DNA from: Streptomyces sp. CNH099
GTDB lineage: Bacteria > Actinomycetota > Actinomycetes > Streptomycetales > Streptomycetaceae
DNA: 64,000 nucleotides
Direction: 5' to 3'
Assembly: GCA_000514715.1 (NCBI GenBank)
Contig: AZWL01000001.1
Location: forward strand, 434,186 to 498,185
Position 1 is the first letter of the stretch. Each line of letters starts with the position of its first letter. Of this stretch, positions 53,434 through 61,536 are shown piece by piece. The position numbers were made by a program, and so were the translations under genes. The notes under the pieces were generated by a model, which saw nothing but the letters and a program-made list of their open reading frames with translations, made no database searches and had not been told where the DNA came from.

Positions 53434-54941
53434 GCGAGCGCTGCCCGGCCGCGGCCCGCGGCGCCGGGGTCGGCGGCACCCGGGTCTGCGCCGGACCCGG
53501 CCTCCGCGGGCGGCGGTCCGGCGGCCTCCGCCGCCCGTGCCGCGTCGACGATCAGCGCCTCGAACCCCGTCAGCATCGCCTCCGCGGCCGGTTCGCCGAT
53601 CAGCCCGGTGTCCACGGTCAGCGACACCGGCATGAAGTGCCTGCTGCTGTACACGTGCCAGGCCACCGACGTCTCCGACTGCCGGCCGAGCGTCTGCCAC
53701 TCGATCACCGACCGCTCCGGCGGCGCGCCGTCCCGCTCGCGCCGGTCCACCGACCGCGCCTCGGTGAGCAGGTCCCGCAGGTCGTTGTACCAGCAGGTCC
53801 GGTCCGTCGGCCGGCCGCGCCGCTCGTCCAGCGCGCGCAGGTCGTCCAGCAGCGCGGACTTGTCGTAGTAGGCGTGGTAGTACGTCTTCATCGCCGCCTG
53901 CGCCGCGCGCCGGGCCAGCGCCTCGAAGCCGGCGGGCCCGGCGTCCGGGGCGAGCCCGGCGTCGAGCGTGAACAGGCCCTCCAGCGTCACCGTGCTCACC
54001 GCCTCCCGCAGCGCCGGCTGGAACCGGTTGCTCACCATCACCTGGAACACGGCGCGGTCGTGCCGCGACTGCCGCGCCACCACCGCCGAGGCGGCGGCGA
54101 GCAGGACCGCCGCGGAGCTGATCCGCCAGCGCCCGGCCAGCGTGTGCAGCGCCCCCGGCAGGCTCGGCGAGGCGAGCACCGCCTGCCGGTAGGCCGGCGC
54201 GGCGCCCGGCCGGCGGGTGAACAGCCGCTCGGGGGCGTCGCGCAGCGACTCCGTCCAGTGCCGCCGCGCCGCCCGGTCCCGCTTGCGGCCCTTCTCCGAC
54301 GCCTGGTACGCGGCCTCCGCCAGCGGCTGGTGCCCGCGGCTCGCGGCGCGCAGCGCCGCCGGGTCGGCGCCGCGGAGCAGCTCGGCCAGGGCGTCGTGCA
54401 GCACCGTCAGGCCCATCGCGTCGGTGGCGACGTGCGCGAGGACGAGTACGACGCGCACCACCCGCCCGTCGGCGCGCACGAGCGCGGCGCGCACCGGCCA
54501 CTCGCGGTCGTACGCGAACCGCACGGCGCGCCAGTGGCGTTCGACGGAGTCGGCGAGCGCGGCCGCCGCCCCCGGGTCCGCGGGGTCCTCAGCGTCCTCG
54601 GGGTTCCCGGCGTCGAAGACGTACACGTCGAACGGGCCGCCGCCGTCCAGCTCCTGCCGCATGGCGCCGCCGTCGCCCACGTGGACGCGGGTGCGCAGCG
54701 AGTCGTACACGGTGAGCAGCCCGCGTACCGCCTCGACCGCGCGGGCCGTCGGCAGGGCCGGATCAACGGGCACCACCACCTTGACGTTGGTGCCGTGGTC
54801 GTCGGGCTCGGTGTCCAGCATGGCCCGCCGGATGGCCCACTGGCCCCAGGTCACGGGCCCCTCGCCGGCGGGCGCGCCGGCGACGCCGACGGTGACCACG
54901 CGGGCGGTGCGGCCCGCCACCTCGCTCAGTTCCGTACGCAC
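53430..54941 (-). CDS. Stand-alone condensation-domain-like acyltransferase with degenerate motif
   Basis: The 503-residue protein has the two-lobe architecture of chloramphenicol-acetyltransferase and NRPS condensation domains: MLDTEPDDHGTNVKVVVPVD, VVLVLAHVATDAMGLTVL and a second lobe with VFQVMVSNRFQPALREAVSTVTLEGLFTLDAG. The HHxxxDG core is reduced to AHVATDAM: His170 and Asp174 remain but the first His is Ala and the Gly is Ala. It could join an acyl group on an ACP to an amine or alcohol, or act as a non-catalytic partner. It overlaps the GT-like gene by four bases and the PPTase gene by 16. Confidence 0.7.
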   Translation of the reverse strand: MRTELSEVAGRTARVVTVGVAGAPAGEGPVTWGQWAIRRAMLDTEPDDHGTNVKVVVPVDPALPTARAVEAVRGLLTVYDSLRTRVHVGDGGAMRQELDGGGPFDVYVFDAGNPEDAEDPADPGAAAALADSVERHWRAVRFAYDREWPVRAALVRADGRVVRVVLVLAHVATDAMGLTVLHDALAELLRGADPAALRAASRGHQPLAEAAYQASEKGRKRDRAARRHWTESLRDAPERLFTRRPGAAPAYRQAVLASPSLPGALHTLAGRWRISSAAVLLAAASAVVARQSRHDRAVFQVMVSNRFQPALREAVSTVTLEGLFTLDAGLAPDAGPAGFEALARRAAQAAMKTYYHAYYDKSALLDDLRALDERRGRPTDRTCWYNDLRDLLTEARSVDRRERDGAPPERSVIEWQTLGRQSETSVAWHVYSSRHFMPVSLTVDTGLIGEPAAEAMLTGFEALIVDAARAAEAAGPPPAEAGSGADPGAADPGAAGRGRAALA

Positions 54942-55633
54942 AGGTCCCTCCAGTCACAGCTGCGGTGGTCGATGCGGCCGGGCGTGCGGCCGGTGGTGGC
55001 GACCGCGGCGGCGTACCCCGGTCCGATCGAGAGGTCGGCGACGGCGTAGTCGACGCCGTCGAGGCGACGGGCCGCCGGGCCGCCGCCGACGTCGCGGCGC
55101 AGGAAGTCCAGCAGCCGCCCGCCGGCGGCCTTGGCCCACGCCTCCTTGCGGGACAGCAGCAGGCACAGCCGCCGCACCCGGGCCCGGCCCGCGGGCAGCG
55201 CGGCGACCTGCGCCGCCTCGGCGGGTGCGAAGTACCGCCGGGCCAGCGCCAGCGGGTCGCCGTGCGGGTGTTCGGCCTGCAGGTCGACGCCGACGGGCGC
55301 GGCGCCGCCGACGGCGACGAGGGCGCGCAGCCCCGAGCGGGACAGGTTCCACTCGCAGCCCCGGCCCGCGCCGGTCAGCGCCGGTTTGCCGGACGGTCCC
55401 GGGGCCCAGCCGACCCGCTCCGGCGGCAGCCGCAGGTGGTCGGCGAGCAGCAGCCGGGCGGCGGCGTGCGAGCGGAGCAGCGCCGCGCCGCGTACGGGGT
55501 CGGCGAGCCGCGCCGCGCGCGCCCGTTCGGCGTCGGTGACCAGCCCGGCGGCGGGGCCCGCCGGTGCTCCCCCGGCGGCGCCGGCCTCCCCGGACAGGTC
55601 GACGTCCCACACCCGGACCGCGTGCCCGCCCAT
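54926..55633 (-). CDS. 4'-phosphopantetheinyl transferase (Sfp type)
   Basis: The 235-residue enzyme transfers phosphopantetheine from CoA to the Ser of carrier proteins. It shows the Sfp motifs: GCEWNLSRSG (96-101), with Arg in place of the usual His of SHS, VGVDLQ (Asp117) and LLSRKEAWAKAAGG (Lys163, Glu164, Lys168), all needed for metal and CoA binding. It has a full-length two-subdomain form. It lies in the same operon as the ACP at 59908-60189, which it presumably activates on Ser45. It is adjacent to the MATE gene and overlaps the downstream gene. Confidence 0.88.
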   Translation of the reverse strand: MGGHAVRVWDVDLSGEAGAAGGAPAGPAAGLVTDAERARAARLADPVRGAALLRSHAAARLLLADHLRLPPERVGWAPGPSGKPALTGAGRGCEWNLSRSGLRALVAVGGAAPVGVDLQAEHPHGDPLALARRYFAPAEAAQVAALPAGRARVRRLCLLLSRKEAWAKAAGGRLLDFLRRDVGGGPAARRLDGVDYAVADLSIGPGYAAAVATTGRTPGRIDHRSCDWRDLCVRN

Positions 55634-56992
55634 CTACGCGCCCTCCGCCGCGCGGCCGAAGCGCTGCCAGGCCGTGGCCAGCAGCAGCCCGCCGATGACG
55701 ACGTTGCCGGCGGCCAGCGCGACGAAGTACGCCTCCGCGTGGTCCACGGCGCGGGCGATCAGCCCGCCGCCGACGTTGACCGCGCCGAGGTAGACGACGT
55801 CGGACGCGATGGTGATGTGCCCGTTGCGCACCTGCTGCAGGCTCATCGTCACCATGTTGAGCAGGCCGAACGCCAGCCAGCTCGGCGCGACGACGGTCAG
55901 GTAGTCGTCGGTGAAGGCGGCGGTGCCGGCGTCGTCGCTCATCAGCTCGCCGAGCGGGCCGGCCAGCGCGAAGCCGGCGGCCGCGAGGAGCGCGTAGACC
56001 GCCAGCACGTACCGCACGCCCTCGCGCAGGATCGGCCGCAGCAGGTGGCTCTCGCCGGCGCCGAGACTCTGGTTCATGGTGATCGCCACGGCCGAGCCGA
56101 GCGCGATCGCGGGCGACAGGGACAGCACCTGGACGGCGTGCGCGCCGCCGTAGCCGGCGACGGCTTCCGGGCCGAAGTCCGACAGCACCCACAGCGAGGT
56201 GTAGTTCATGCCGGCGATGAAGAGGTACGACACGGCCACCGGCACCCCGACGGTGACCAGGACGCCCACGGTCTGCCCCAGCGGCTCCGCCGGACCGCCG
56301 AGGCGCAGCAGCCCCGTGCGCGCGAGCAGGACCAGCCCCGCGGTCAGTCCGACCACCGAGGCGCCGGCGATGGACGCGGGCACCGCGAAGACGCCCATGC
56401 CGCCGTGGAAGCCGAGCACCCACACGCCCAGCACCTGCATGAGGGCCACGGCGACGGTGATGACCGACGCCGCCCGCGCGCTGCCCCAGCCGCGCAGCGT
56501 ACCGGCGACCACGGAGGTGAGCACGGCCAGCAGGAACGAGGCGGCCACCAGCCGGGCGAAGAGCACGAAGTCGTCGTGCGAGGCGGCGTCCACGTCGAGC
56601 GTCTCCGCCATCTGCGGCGCGGCCACCGCGATGACCGCCGCGGCGACGGCGAAGCAGCCCAGGGCGATGGCCCCGATGCGGACCAGCGGCGGCTGCGAGG
56701 CGTCGCCGGCGTCCGCGCCGCGGCGGCGGGCGGAGACGACCTGGCTGCTGATCTCGATGCCCTCCTCCAGCGCCAGGAAGAAGAAGGCGACGGGGATGAA
56801 CAGGGCCCGGATGTACAGCGCGTCGCCGCCCATGTTGCCCAGCAGCGCCGAGATGGCGAACTGCGCGCCGAGGCCGGTGACGACGCCGAGGCAGATGGGG
56901 ACGGCCAGCCCGCGCAGCCGGCCGCGCAGGTCGGCGGGCACGGCGGGGGCGGCGTCCGGGGGCGGGTCGCCGTGCTCCTTGACGTCAGTCAT
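55634..56992 (-). CDS. MATE-family efflux transporter
   Basis: This 452-residue membrane protein has about 12 helices in two homologous halves. Typical MATE segments include LALEEGIEISSQVVSARRRG, GSAVAITMNQSLGAGESHLLRPILREGVRY (second-half counterpart) and FGLLNMVTMSLQQVRNGHITIASDVVY. MATE proteins use Na+ or H+ to export drugs and metabolites. In this operon it is the candidate exporter and self-resistance determinant for the product. ATG 56992 overlaps the acyl-CoA dehydrogenase gene by eight bases. It abuts the PPTase gene with no gap. Confidence 0.85.
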   Translation of the reverse strand: MTDVKEHGDPPPDAAPAVPADLRGRLRGLAVPICLGVVTGLGAQFAISALLGNMGGDALYIRALFIPVAFFFLALEEGIEISSQVVSARRRGADAGDASQPPLVRIGAIALGCFAVAAAVIAVAAPQMAETLDVDAASHDDFVLFARLVAASFLLAVLTSVVAGTLRGWGSARAASVITVAVALMQVLGVWVLGFHGGMGVFAVPASIAGASVVGLTAGLVLLARTGLLRLGGPAEPLGQTVGVLVTVGVPVAVSYLFIAGMNYTSLWVLSDFGPEAVAGYGGAHAVQVLSLSPAIALGSAVAITMNQSLGAGESHLLRPILREGVRYVLAVYALLAAAGFALAGPLGELMSDDAGTAAFTDDYLTVVAPSWLAFGLLNMVTMSLQQVRNGHITIASDVVYLGAVNVGGGLIARAVDHAEAYFVALAAGNVVIGGLLLATAWQRFGRAAEGA

Positions 56993-58187
56993 CGAGGATC
57001 CTGCCTTTCCGGTGGCCCAGGGCGAGGTTGAGCCGCTGCACGGCGCCGGTGCCCTCCATGAACTCGAAGGCCCGGGCGTCCCGGTGGAACTTGTCCAGCA
57101 GCGGGTGCTCCAGCCGGGCGCCGGGCCCGAAGAGCCGGAGCGCGTACTCGGAGGTCTCCAGGGCCAGTTCTGCGGCCCGGTACTTGGCGGCCGAGGCCAC
57201 CGTGCCGTCCCCGGGGTCGCGGTCGGCCTGCCCGGCGGCGGCCAGCACCAGCCGCCGGGTGCCGGCCAGCCGGCGCCGCAGCCCCTCCATCACCTGCGAC
57301 TCGGCGGCGCGCAGGGCGTGGCGGTGGGTGGCGGCGTAGTCCCAGGCGGCCTGGGCGACGCCGAGGGCCATGGCGGCGACGACGGGCCGGGCGCGGTTGA
57401 AGGTGCGCATCGCGCCGACGATGCCGCGGCGGGTCGCGGACAGGTGCATGCCGAGGATGTCGGAGGCGGCCACGGGCACGTCGGCGAGGCGGACCTCACT
57501 GAGCCCGATGGCGCGCATGCCGGTGGTCGGCAGCGCGGTGGCCGTGAAGCCGGGCCGGTCGGGCTCGACGAGCACGGCGACGACGCCGACGGGGCCGGGC
57601 TTGATGCGGGCGAAGACCACGCCGAGGTCGGCGCGGACGGCGTTGCCGATGTACTTCTTGACGCCGCTGAGCCGGTACGAGCCGGGGGCGCCGGTCCCGG
57701 CCGGGGTCAGCGCGGTGGTCAGCGCGGTGGCGTCGGAGCCGGCGTGCGGCTCGGTGAGCGCGAAGAACGTCCAGGTGGGGCGGGCGGCGAGGGTGGTGTA
57801 GTAGCGCTCCTTCTGGTCGTCGTCGCCCAGTTCCTCGGTGAGCACGCCGGAGAGCGAGGGCCCGGGGGCGGCGACCATCAGCGCGGCGTCGCCCCAGGCG
57901 AGGCGCTCGTAGACGACCACGCGCTCGACGCAGCTGTGCAGGTGGCAGGGGCGGCCGTCGACGATCAGCGGGTCGGGGTTGTACGCGGGCGGCAGGCCGA
58001 GGAGGACGGGGAGGTAGGCGTCGTGGACGACGGGGTTGAGGGTCCTGGGGTCGGCGCCGGGCCGGTCCATGGCCAGGGCGGTGGCGCGGAACGCCAGGGC
58101 GTACTCCTCGACCGCGGCGCGGAGGCGCGCGGGGTCGGGGGGTGTGCGTGTCGGAGCGGACGGGGTGCGGGTCGGGGCGGTGGTCAT
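56985..58187 (-). CDS. Acyl-CoA dehydrogenase-family flavoprotein
   Basis: The 400-residue protein begins at ATG 58187, overlapping the previous stop (ATGA). It has the complete acyl-CoA dehydrogenase plan: EPHAGSDATAL (FAD and substrate), GYxLSGVKKYIGNAVRADLGVVF, and a C-terminal FHRDARAFEFMEGTGAVQRLNLALG where the EGT glutamate is the catalytic base. Middle-region arginines and VMEGLRRRLAGTRRLVLAAAG agree with the fold. It would dehydrogenate an acyl group, here most likely an acyl-ACP such as an aminoacyl chain. It is encoded next to a degenerate homologue and may form a heteromer with it. Confidence 0.82.
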   Translation of the reverse strand: MTTAPTRTPSAPTRTPPDPARLRAAVEEYALAFRATALAMDRPGADPRTLNPVVHDAYLPVLLGLPPAYNPDPLIVDGRPCHLHSCVERVVVYERLAWGDAALMVAAPGPSLSGVLTEELGDDDQKERYYTTLAARPTWTFFALTEPHAGSDATALTTALTPAGTGAPGSYRLSGVKKYIGNAVRADLGVVFARIKPGPVGVVAVLVEPDRPGFTATALPTTGMRAIGLSEVRLADVPVAASDILGMHLSATRRGIVGAMRTFNRARPVVAAMALGVAQAAWDYAATHRHALRAAESQVMEGLRRRLAGTRRLVLAAAGQADRDPGDGTVASAAKYRAAELALETSEYALRLFGPGARLEHPLLDKFHRDARAFEFMEGTGAVQRLNLALGHRKGRILDD

Positions 58188-59035
58188 GGGCTCACCTCGG
58201 TGGCGTGGCGGCCGGTCGCCGGGTCGGCGGCGACGGGGTGGACGTCGGCCAGCAGGTCGACGGCGCGGGCGAGCCGGCCGGGGCCGTCGTCGAGATATCC
58301 GGAGGCGCCGAGCAGCCGCAGCGCGGCGCGCTGCGCGCGGACGAGCGCGTCCGCGGCCCGGGGGGCGGCGAGCCCGTCGGGGCCGTCCGCGGCGTCCGTC
58401 CCCGCGGACCCGCCGGCAGCGGCGGGCCACGGCGCGGCGCCGGCGTCCGCCGCTCGCCCGGCGGCCGGTCCGCCGTCCGCCTCCCTGCCGAAACCGCCGT
58501 CGGCCGCGCCGTGGTGCAGCAGGAGGCGGGCCTCCAGGAGGTCCGCGGCCGCCTCGCCGAGCACGGTGCGTACGGACGACACCTCGGCCAGCGTCTCGCC
58601 GCCCACCCGGCGGCCCGACAGATAGCCGGCGGCGGTGCGCAGCAGCTGCTCCGTGAGACCGAGCCGGATCCACAGCACGCCGGTGGTCCAGGGTCCGCTG
58701 ACGCCGTCGCGGTGGCGTTCGTCGCGCCACACCCCGAGGTCGCCGGAGGGGAACTCCAGGGTGGCCACCGGCGCGTCGCCGGGTGCCTCGGCGGCGGCCA
58801 GCGGCAGCAGGGCGTGGCCGCCGGGGCCCCAGGCGCGGGCGTCCGGGCCGAGCCCGGCGCGGAGTTCGGCGAGGGCGGGGGCGGGCCCGGCGGCCTTGGC
58901 GCGGGCCCGGCAGCGCAGCCCGAGCGCGGTGTCGAGCACCGGCGCGGTCCCCGGGCCGGGCGCGGCATCGGGCACCGGGTCGGGGGCGGCGCCGGCGGGG
59001 GCCGGTGCGGGGTGCGGGGGTGGTTGGGCGGTCAC
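58184..59035 (-). CDS. Acyl-CoA dehydrogenase-like protein, shortened and without catalytic motif
   Basis: The 283-residue protein starts at GTG 59035 (GTGA overlap with the upstream gene); GTG 59041 is an alternative. An N-terminal Pro/Ala stretch leads to FPSGDLGVWRDERHRDGVSGPWTTGVLWIRLGLTEQLLRTAAGYLSGRRVGGETLAEVSSVRTVLGEAAADLLEARLLL and ALRLLGASGYLDDGPGRLARAVDLLADVHP. This recalls the C-terminal helical bundle of acyl-CoA dehydrogenases. The catalytic EGT and the EPxAGSD motifs are absent, and an Ala/Gly-rich insertion separates the two halves. A partner subunit for the neighbouring ACAD is the simplest reading; other roles are possible. Confidence 0.55.
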   Translation of the reverse strand: MTAQPPPHPAPAPAGAAPDPVPDAAPGPGTAPVLDTALGLRCRARAKAAGPAPALAELRAGLGPDARAWGPGGHALLPLAAAEAPGDAPVATLEFPSGDLGVWRDERHRDGVSGPWTTGVLWIRLGLTEQLLRTAAGYLSGRRVGGETLAEVSSVRTVLGEAAADLLEARLLLHHGAADGGFGREADGGPAAGRAADAGAAPWPAAAGGSAGTDAADGPDGLAAPRAADALVRAQRAALRLLGASGYLDDGPGRLARAVDLLADVHPVAADPATGRHATEVSP

Positions 59036-59904
59036 GTCCACGCCTCCTGTGCGGTCTGCTGCGGGAACGGGGTGGTGAGCGGGTGCGCCGGCCCGTGCGC
59101 GGCGCCGCCCGGTGCGGGCGCACCCGCCGGCGGCTGCGGCCCGGCCGCGACCGGGGTGAACAGCGCGCGGCAGGCGTAGCCGAGGTCCTCGTCCCGGTCG
59201 GCGACGGCGAGTTCGGCACCGGGCCGGGCGGCGTGCCGCAGGACGGCCTCGTACCACGGCCCCAGCCAGCCGCCCGGCCGCGGCCGGGCGGGACGCCGGT
59301 CCGCGGCGGGCAGCCGGCGGACCGTCAGCTCCGCAAGCCGCAGCCCGGGACCGGCTGCGGGACCGGCGCCGGAGCCGGTCCCCGGGGGCTCCGCGGCCAC
59401 GGCCGCGCCGACGACCACGACGACCGCGCCGGTGCGCGGCGGCAGCGCGTACCCCGGCTCCGGCGGCAGCGTGGACTGCTCCATGACGACGACCGCGGCC
59501 CGCCGCGCCTCGCCGCCCGCGATCCGGCCGCGCGCCAGCCGCAGGGCGGTGAACGCCCCGGCCGCGCCCTGGTCGTTGACGCCGGCCACCTGCGGCCGGC
59601 CGCCCAGCAGCTCGGCCAGCAGACAGCCGGGCAGCACCCGGGCCTGGCAGTCCGGCACCGGGGTGACGGTGAACAGCAGGTCCACGCCGCTGTCCGGGCC
59701 GCCGAGCACGCCGGCGACGGCGGTCACGAGGTCCGCGTACGAGACGCGTTCGCCGCGCTCCAGCCAGGTGCGGTCGGGCAGCGGTCCGTAGACCGTCTCC
59801 AGGTCGCGGGCGTACTCCTCCAGGTCCGCGGCCGTGGTGCCGCCGTGGCCGGCCGGCGGCGGGCCGACGGCGGTGAGCCGTTCCAGCCTGACGGGCGGTG
59901 CCAT
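59032..59904 (-). CDS. KAS III-like (thiolase-fold) protein without the active-site cysteine
   Basis: This 290-residue protein has KAS III/thiolase-fold features: DLVTAVAGVLGGPDSGVDLLFTVTPVPDCQARVLPGCLLAELLGG and VNDQGAAGAFTALRLARGRIAGGEARRAAVVVMEQSTLP. The stretch that should carry the nucleophilic cysteine (ACSSG in the partner at 63029-63958) here reads NDQGAAG near residue 113, so Cys is missing. No His of the catalytic triad is evident either. It lies directly downstream of the ACP gene. Roles may be a chain-length or partner subunit of an alpha/beta KAS pair, or a binding protein for an acyl-ACP. Confidence 0.6.
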   Translation of the reverse strand: MAPPVRLERLTAVGPPPAGHGGTTAADLEEYARDLETVYGPLPDRTWLERGERVSYADLVTAVAGVLGGPDSGVDLLFTVTPVPDCQARVLPGCLLAELLGGRPQVAGVNDQGAAGAFTALRLARGRIAGGEARRAAVVVMEQSTLPPEPGYALPPRTGAVVVVVGAAVAAEPPGTGSGAGPAAGPGLRLAELTVRRLPAADRRPARPRPGGWLGPWYEAVLRHAARPGAELAVADRDEDLGYACRALFTPVAAGPQPPAGAPAPGGAAHGPAHPLTTPFPQQTAQEAWT

Positions 59905-59907
59905 CGG

Positions 59908-60189
59908 CTAGCCCGCCGCACCGGAGGCGGCGGACACCTCGATGAACGCGCACACCGCGCCGACCGTCTCCAGGTGCTCGGGCTCCAGGGTCTCGGGGTC
60001 GATCTCGATGCCGTGGTCGTCCTCCAGCGTCATGAGCAGTTCGAGGACGCTGGTGGAGTCCAGGCCCAGCTCCTCGAAGAGCTTCGTCTGCGCGGTGGCC
60101 TCGGCGAGGTCCTTGCGCAGCACGACCTCCAGCGACCTGATGACCTTGGCCTGAAGGTCGTTCCGGGCCTCGTCGACGTGCGTGGTCAT
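59908..60189 (-). CDS. Acyl carrier protein
   Basis: The 93-residue acidic protein has the carrier-protein consensus LFEELGLDSTSVLELLMTLEDDHGIEIDPETLE, with phosphopantetheine attachment at Ser45 in LDST. It is a discrete ACP. Its neighbours are the KAS-like protein (3 bp) and a PLP decarboxylase gene (60 bp). It is the probable carrier on which an amino acid is loaded by the ATP-grasp ligase, decarboxylated and then extended, by analogy with BtrI of butirosin biosynthesis. The PPTase of the same operon would install its prosthetic group. Confidence 0.92.
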   Translation of the reverse strand: MTTHVDEARNDLQAKVIRSLEVVLRKDLAEATAQTKLFEELGLDSTSVLELLMTLEDDHGIEIDPETLEPEHLETVGAVCAFIEVSAASGAAG

Positions 60190-60249
60190 GCTCTGCCTCC
60201 TGTGCGGAACGGTGGTGCGGGCGGTGCGGGCGGGAGCGGCGGGTCGGGG

Positions 60250-61536
60250 CTACGGGGCCGGGGCGGCGGACCCGGCGTCCGACTGCCGCTCCAGCAGGTC
60301 GTCGACGGTGTCGCGGCGCCGCACCAGGTGGGCGCGGCCGTCCCGGACCAGCACCTCGGCGGGGTGGCCGTGGCTGAGGAACAGCACGGGCGAGGCGCTC
60401 GGCCCGTACGCGCCGGAGCGGGCGACGGCGACGAGGTCACCGGGCGCCAGGTCCGCGGGCAGGCCGACGGCCTTGCCGAGGGTGTCGTTGGGGGTGCACA
60501 GCGGCCCGGTGACGTTCCAGGGGACGACCGGTCCGCCGCCGCCGACCCGGTGCATGGGGAAGTTGCGGCGGAAGGGCGAGCCGATGCCGACGGCGGCCAT
60601 GTGGTGGTTGGTGCCGCCGTCGCACACGGCGAAGCGCTCGCCGCGCGACTCCTTGGTGTAGCGGACCCGGGTGAGGTACGTGCCGGCGGGCGCGGCGAGG
60701 TAGCGGCCCAGCTCCATGACCAGCCGGGTGCCGGGGTGCGCGGCGTGGAAGCCGGCGACGACGGGGTTCAGGCCCGCGGCCAGCTCGTCGGCGTCGAGGT
60801 CGCTCTCGGCGGCGTGGTAGGCCACGCCCAGCCCGCCCCCGACGTCGACCGTGCCCGGCTCGAACCCGAGCCGCCCGGCGAGCCGTGCGGCCAGGTCGAG
60901 GATGCGCCGGGTGTTCTCCACGATCGCGGCGGCGGAGAGGATGCGGGTGCCCATGTACGCGTGCACGCCCGTCACCCGCACGTTGCCGTACCGCCGCAGG
61001 CCGGCCGGGTCGAGCGCGTCGAGGGTCTCCTCGTCGATGCCGAACTGCCGCGGCTTGCCGCCCATCGTCAGCCCGCCGCCCTTCAGCGCGAAGGCCGGGT
61101 TGACGCGCAGCAGCACCTCGGCGGTGCCGCCGCGGTGCCGGGCCGCCTCGTCGATGTCGGCCAGCTCGGGCAGCGACTCGGCGATCAGCGGGGCGCCGGC
61201 CTTGAGGCAGGCGGCGATCTCGTCGCGGCTCTTGCCGGGGCCGAGGAACAGCATCTCGTCCCCGGTGGCGCCGGCGCGCTGCGCGGTGGCCAGCTCGGCC
61301 AGCGACGACAGTTCGAGACCGGCGCCCAGCTCGCGCAGGGTGCGGGTCACGGCGACGTTGGGGTTGGCCTTGAGGGAGTAGAACAGGCGCAGCGCGGGGT
61401 GCAGCCGCTCCCGCAGGCCGGTGTACTGCGCGCGCAGCCGGTCGGCGTCGTAGAGGTACAGCGGGGTGCCGAACTCGGCGGCCAGGTCGGTGAGCGCGAG
61501 GCCCTGGCAGTGGGCGGCGGGCGGGTCTGCGGTCAT
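60250..61536 (-). CDS. PLP-dependent decarboxylase, LysA/BtrK-like, probably acting on an aminoacyl-ACP
   Basis: The 428-residue type III fold enzyme has PLP lysine Lys56 in FYSLKANPN, HAYMG and FEPGTVDVGGGLGVAYH for the phosphate. A C-terminal GPLCTPNDTLGK, with the catalytic cysteine and Asp, is as in diaminopimelate and ornithine decarboxylases. It carries MELGRYLAAPAGTYLTRVRYTKESRGERFAVCDGG. The pairing with an ACP and a BtrJ-like ATP-grasp ligase resembles BtrK, which decarboxylates gamma-glutamyl-ACP in butirosin assembly, more than a free diaminopimelate decarboxylase. ATG 61536 overlaps the ligase stop (ATGA). The accepted amino acid is unknown. Confidence 0.82.
   Translation of the reverse strand: MTADPPAAHCQGLALTDLAAEFGTPLYLYDADRLRAQYTGLRERLHPALRLFYSLKANPNVAVTRTLRELGAGLELSSLAELATAQRAGATGDEMLFLGPGKSRDEIAACLKAGAPLIAESLPELADIDEAARHRGGTAEVLLRVNPAFALKGGGLTMGGKPRQFGIDEETLDALDPAGLRRYGNVRVTGVHAYMGTRILSAAAIVENTRRILDLAARLAGRLGFEPGTVDVGGGLGVAYHAAESDLDADELAAGLNPVVAGFHAAHPGTRLVMELGRYLAAPAGTYLTRVRYTKESRGERFAVCDGGTNHHMAAVGIGSPFRRNFPMHRVGGGGPVVPWNVTGPLCTPNDTLGKAVGLPADLAPGDLVAVARSGAYGPSASPVLFLSHGHPAEVLVRDGRAHLVRRRDTVDDLLERQSDAGSAAPAP

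Noticed and set aside
60250..61536. Annotation as diaminopimelate decarboxylase for lysine synthesis
   Set aside because: The gene is embedded in an ACP operon with an ATP-grasp ligase and not with lysine or threonine genes, so an ACP-bound substrate fits better.
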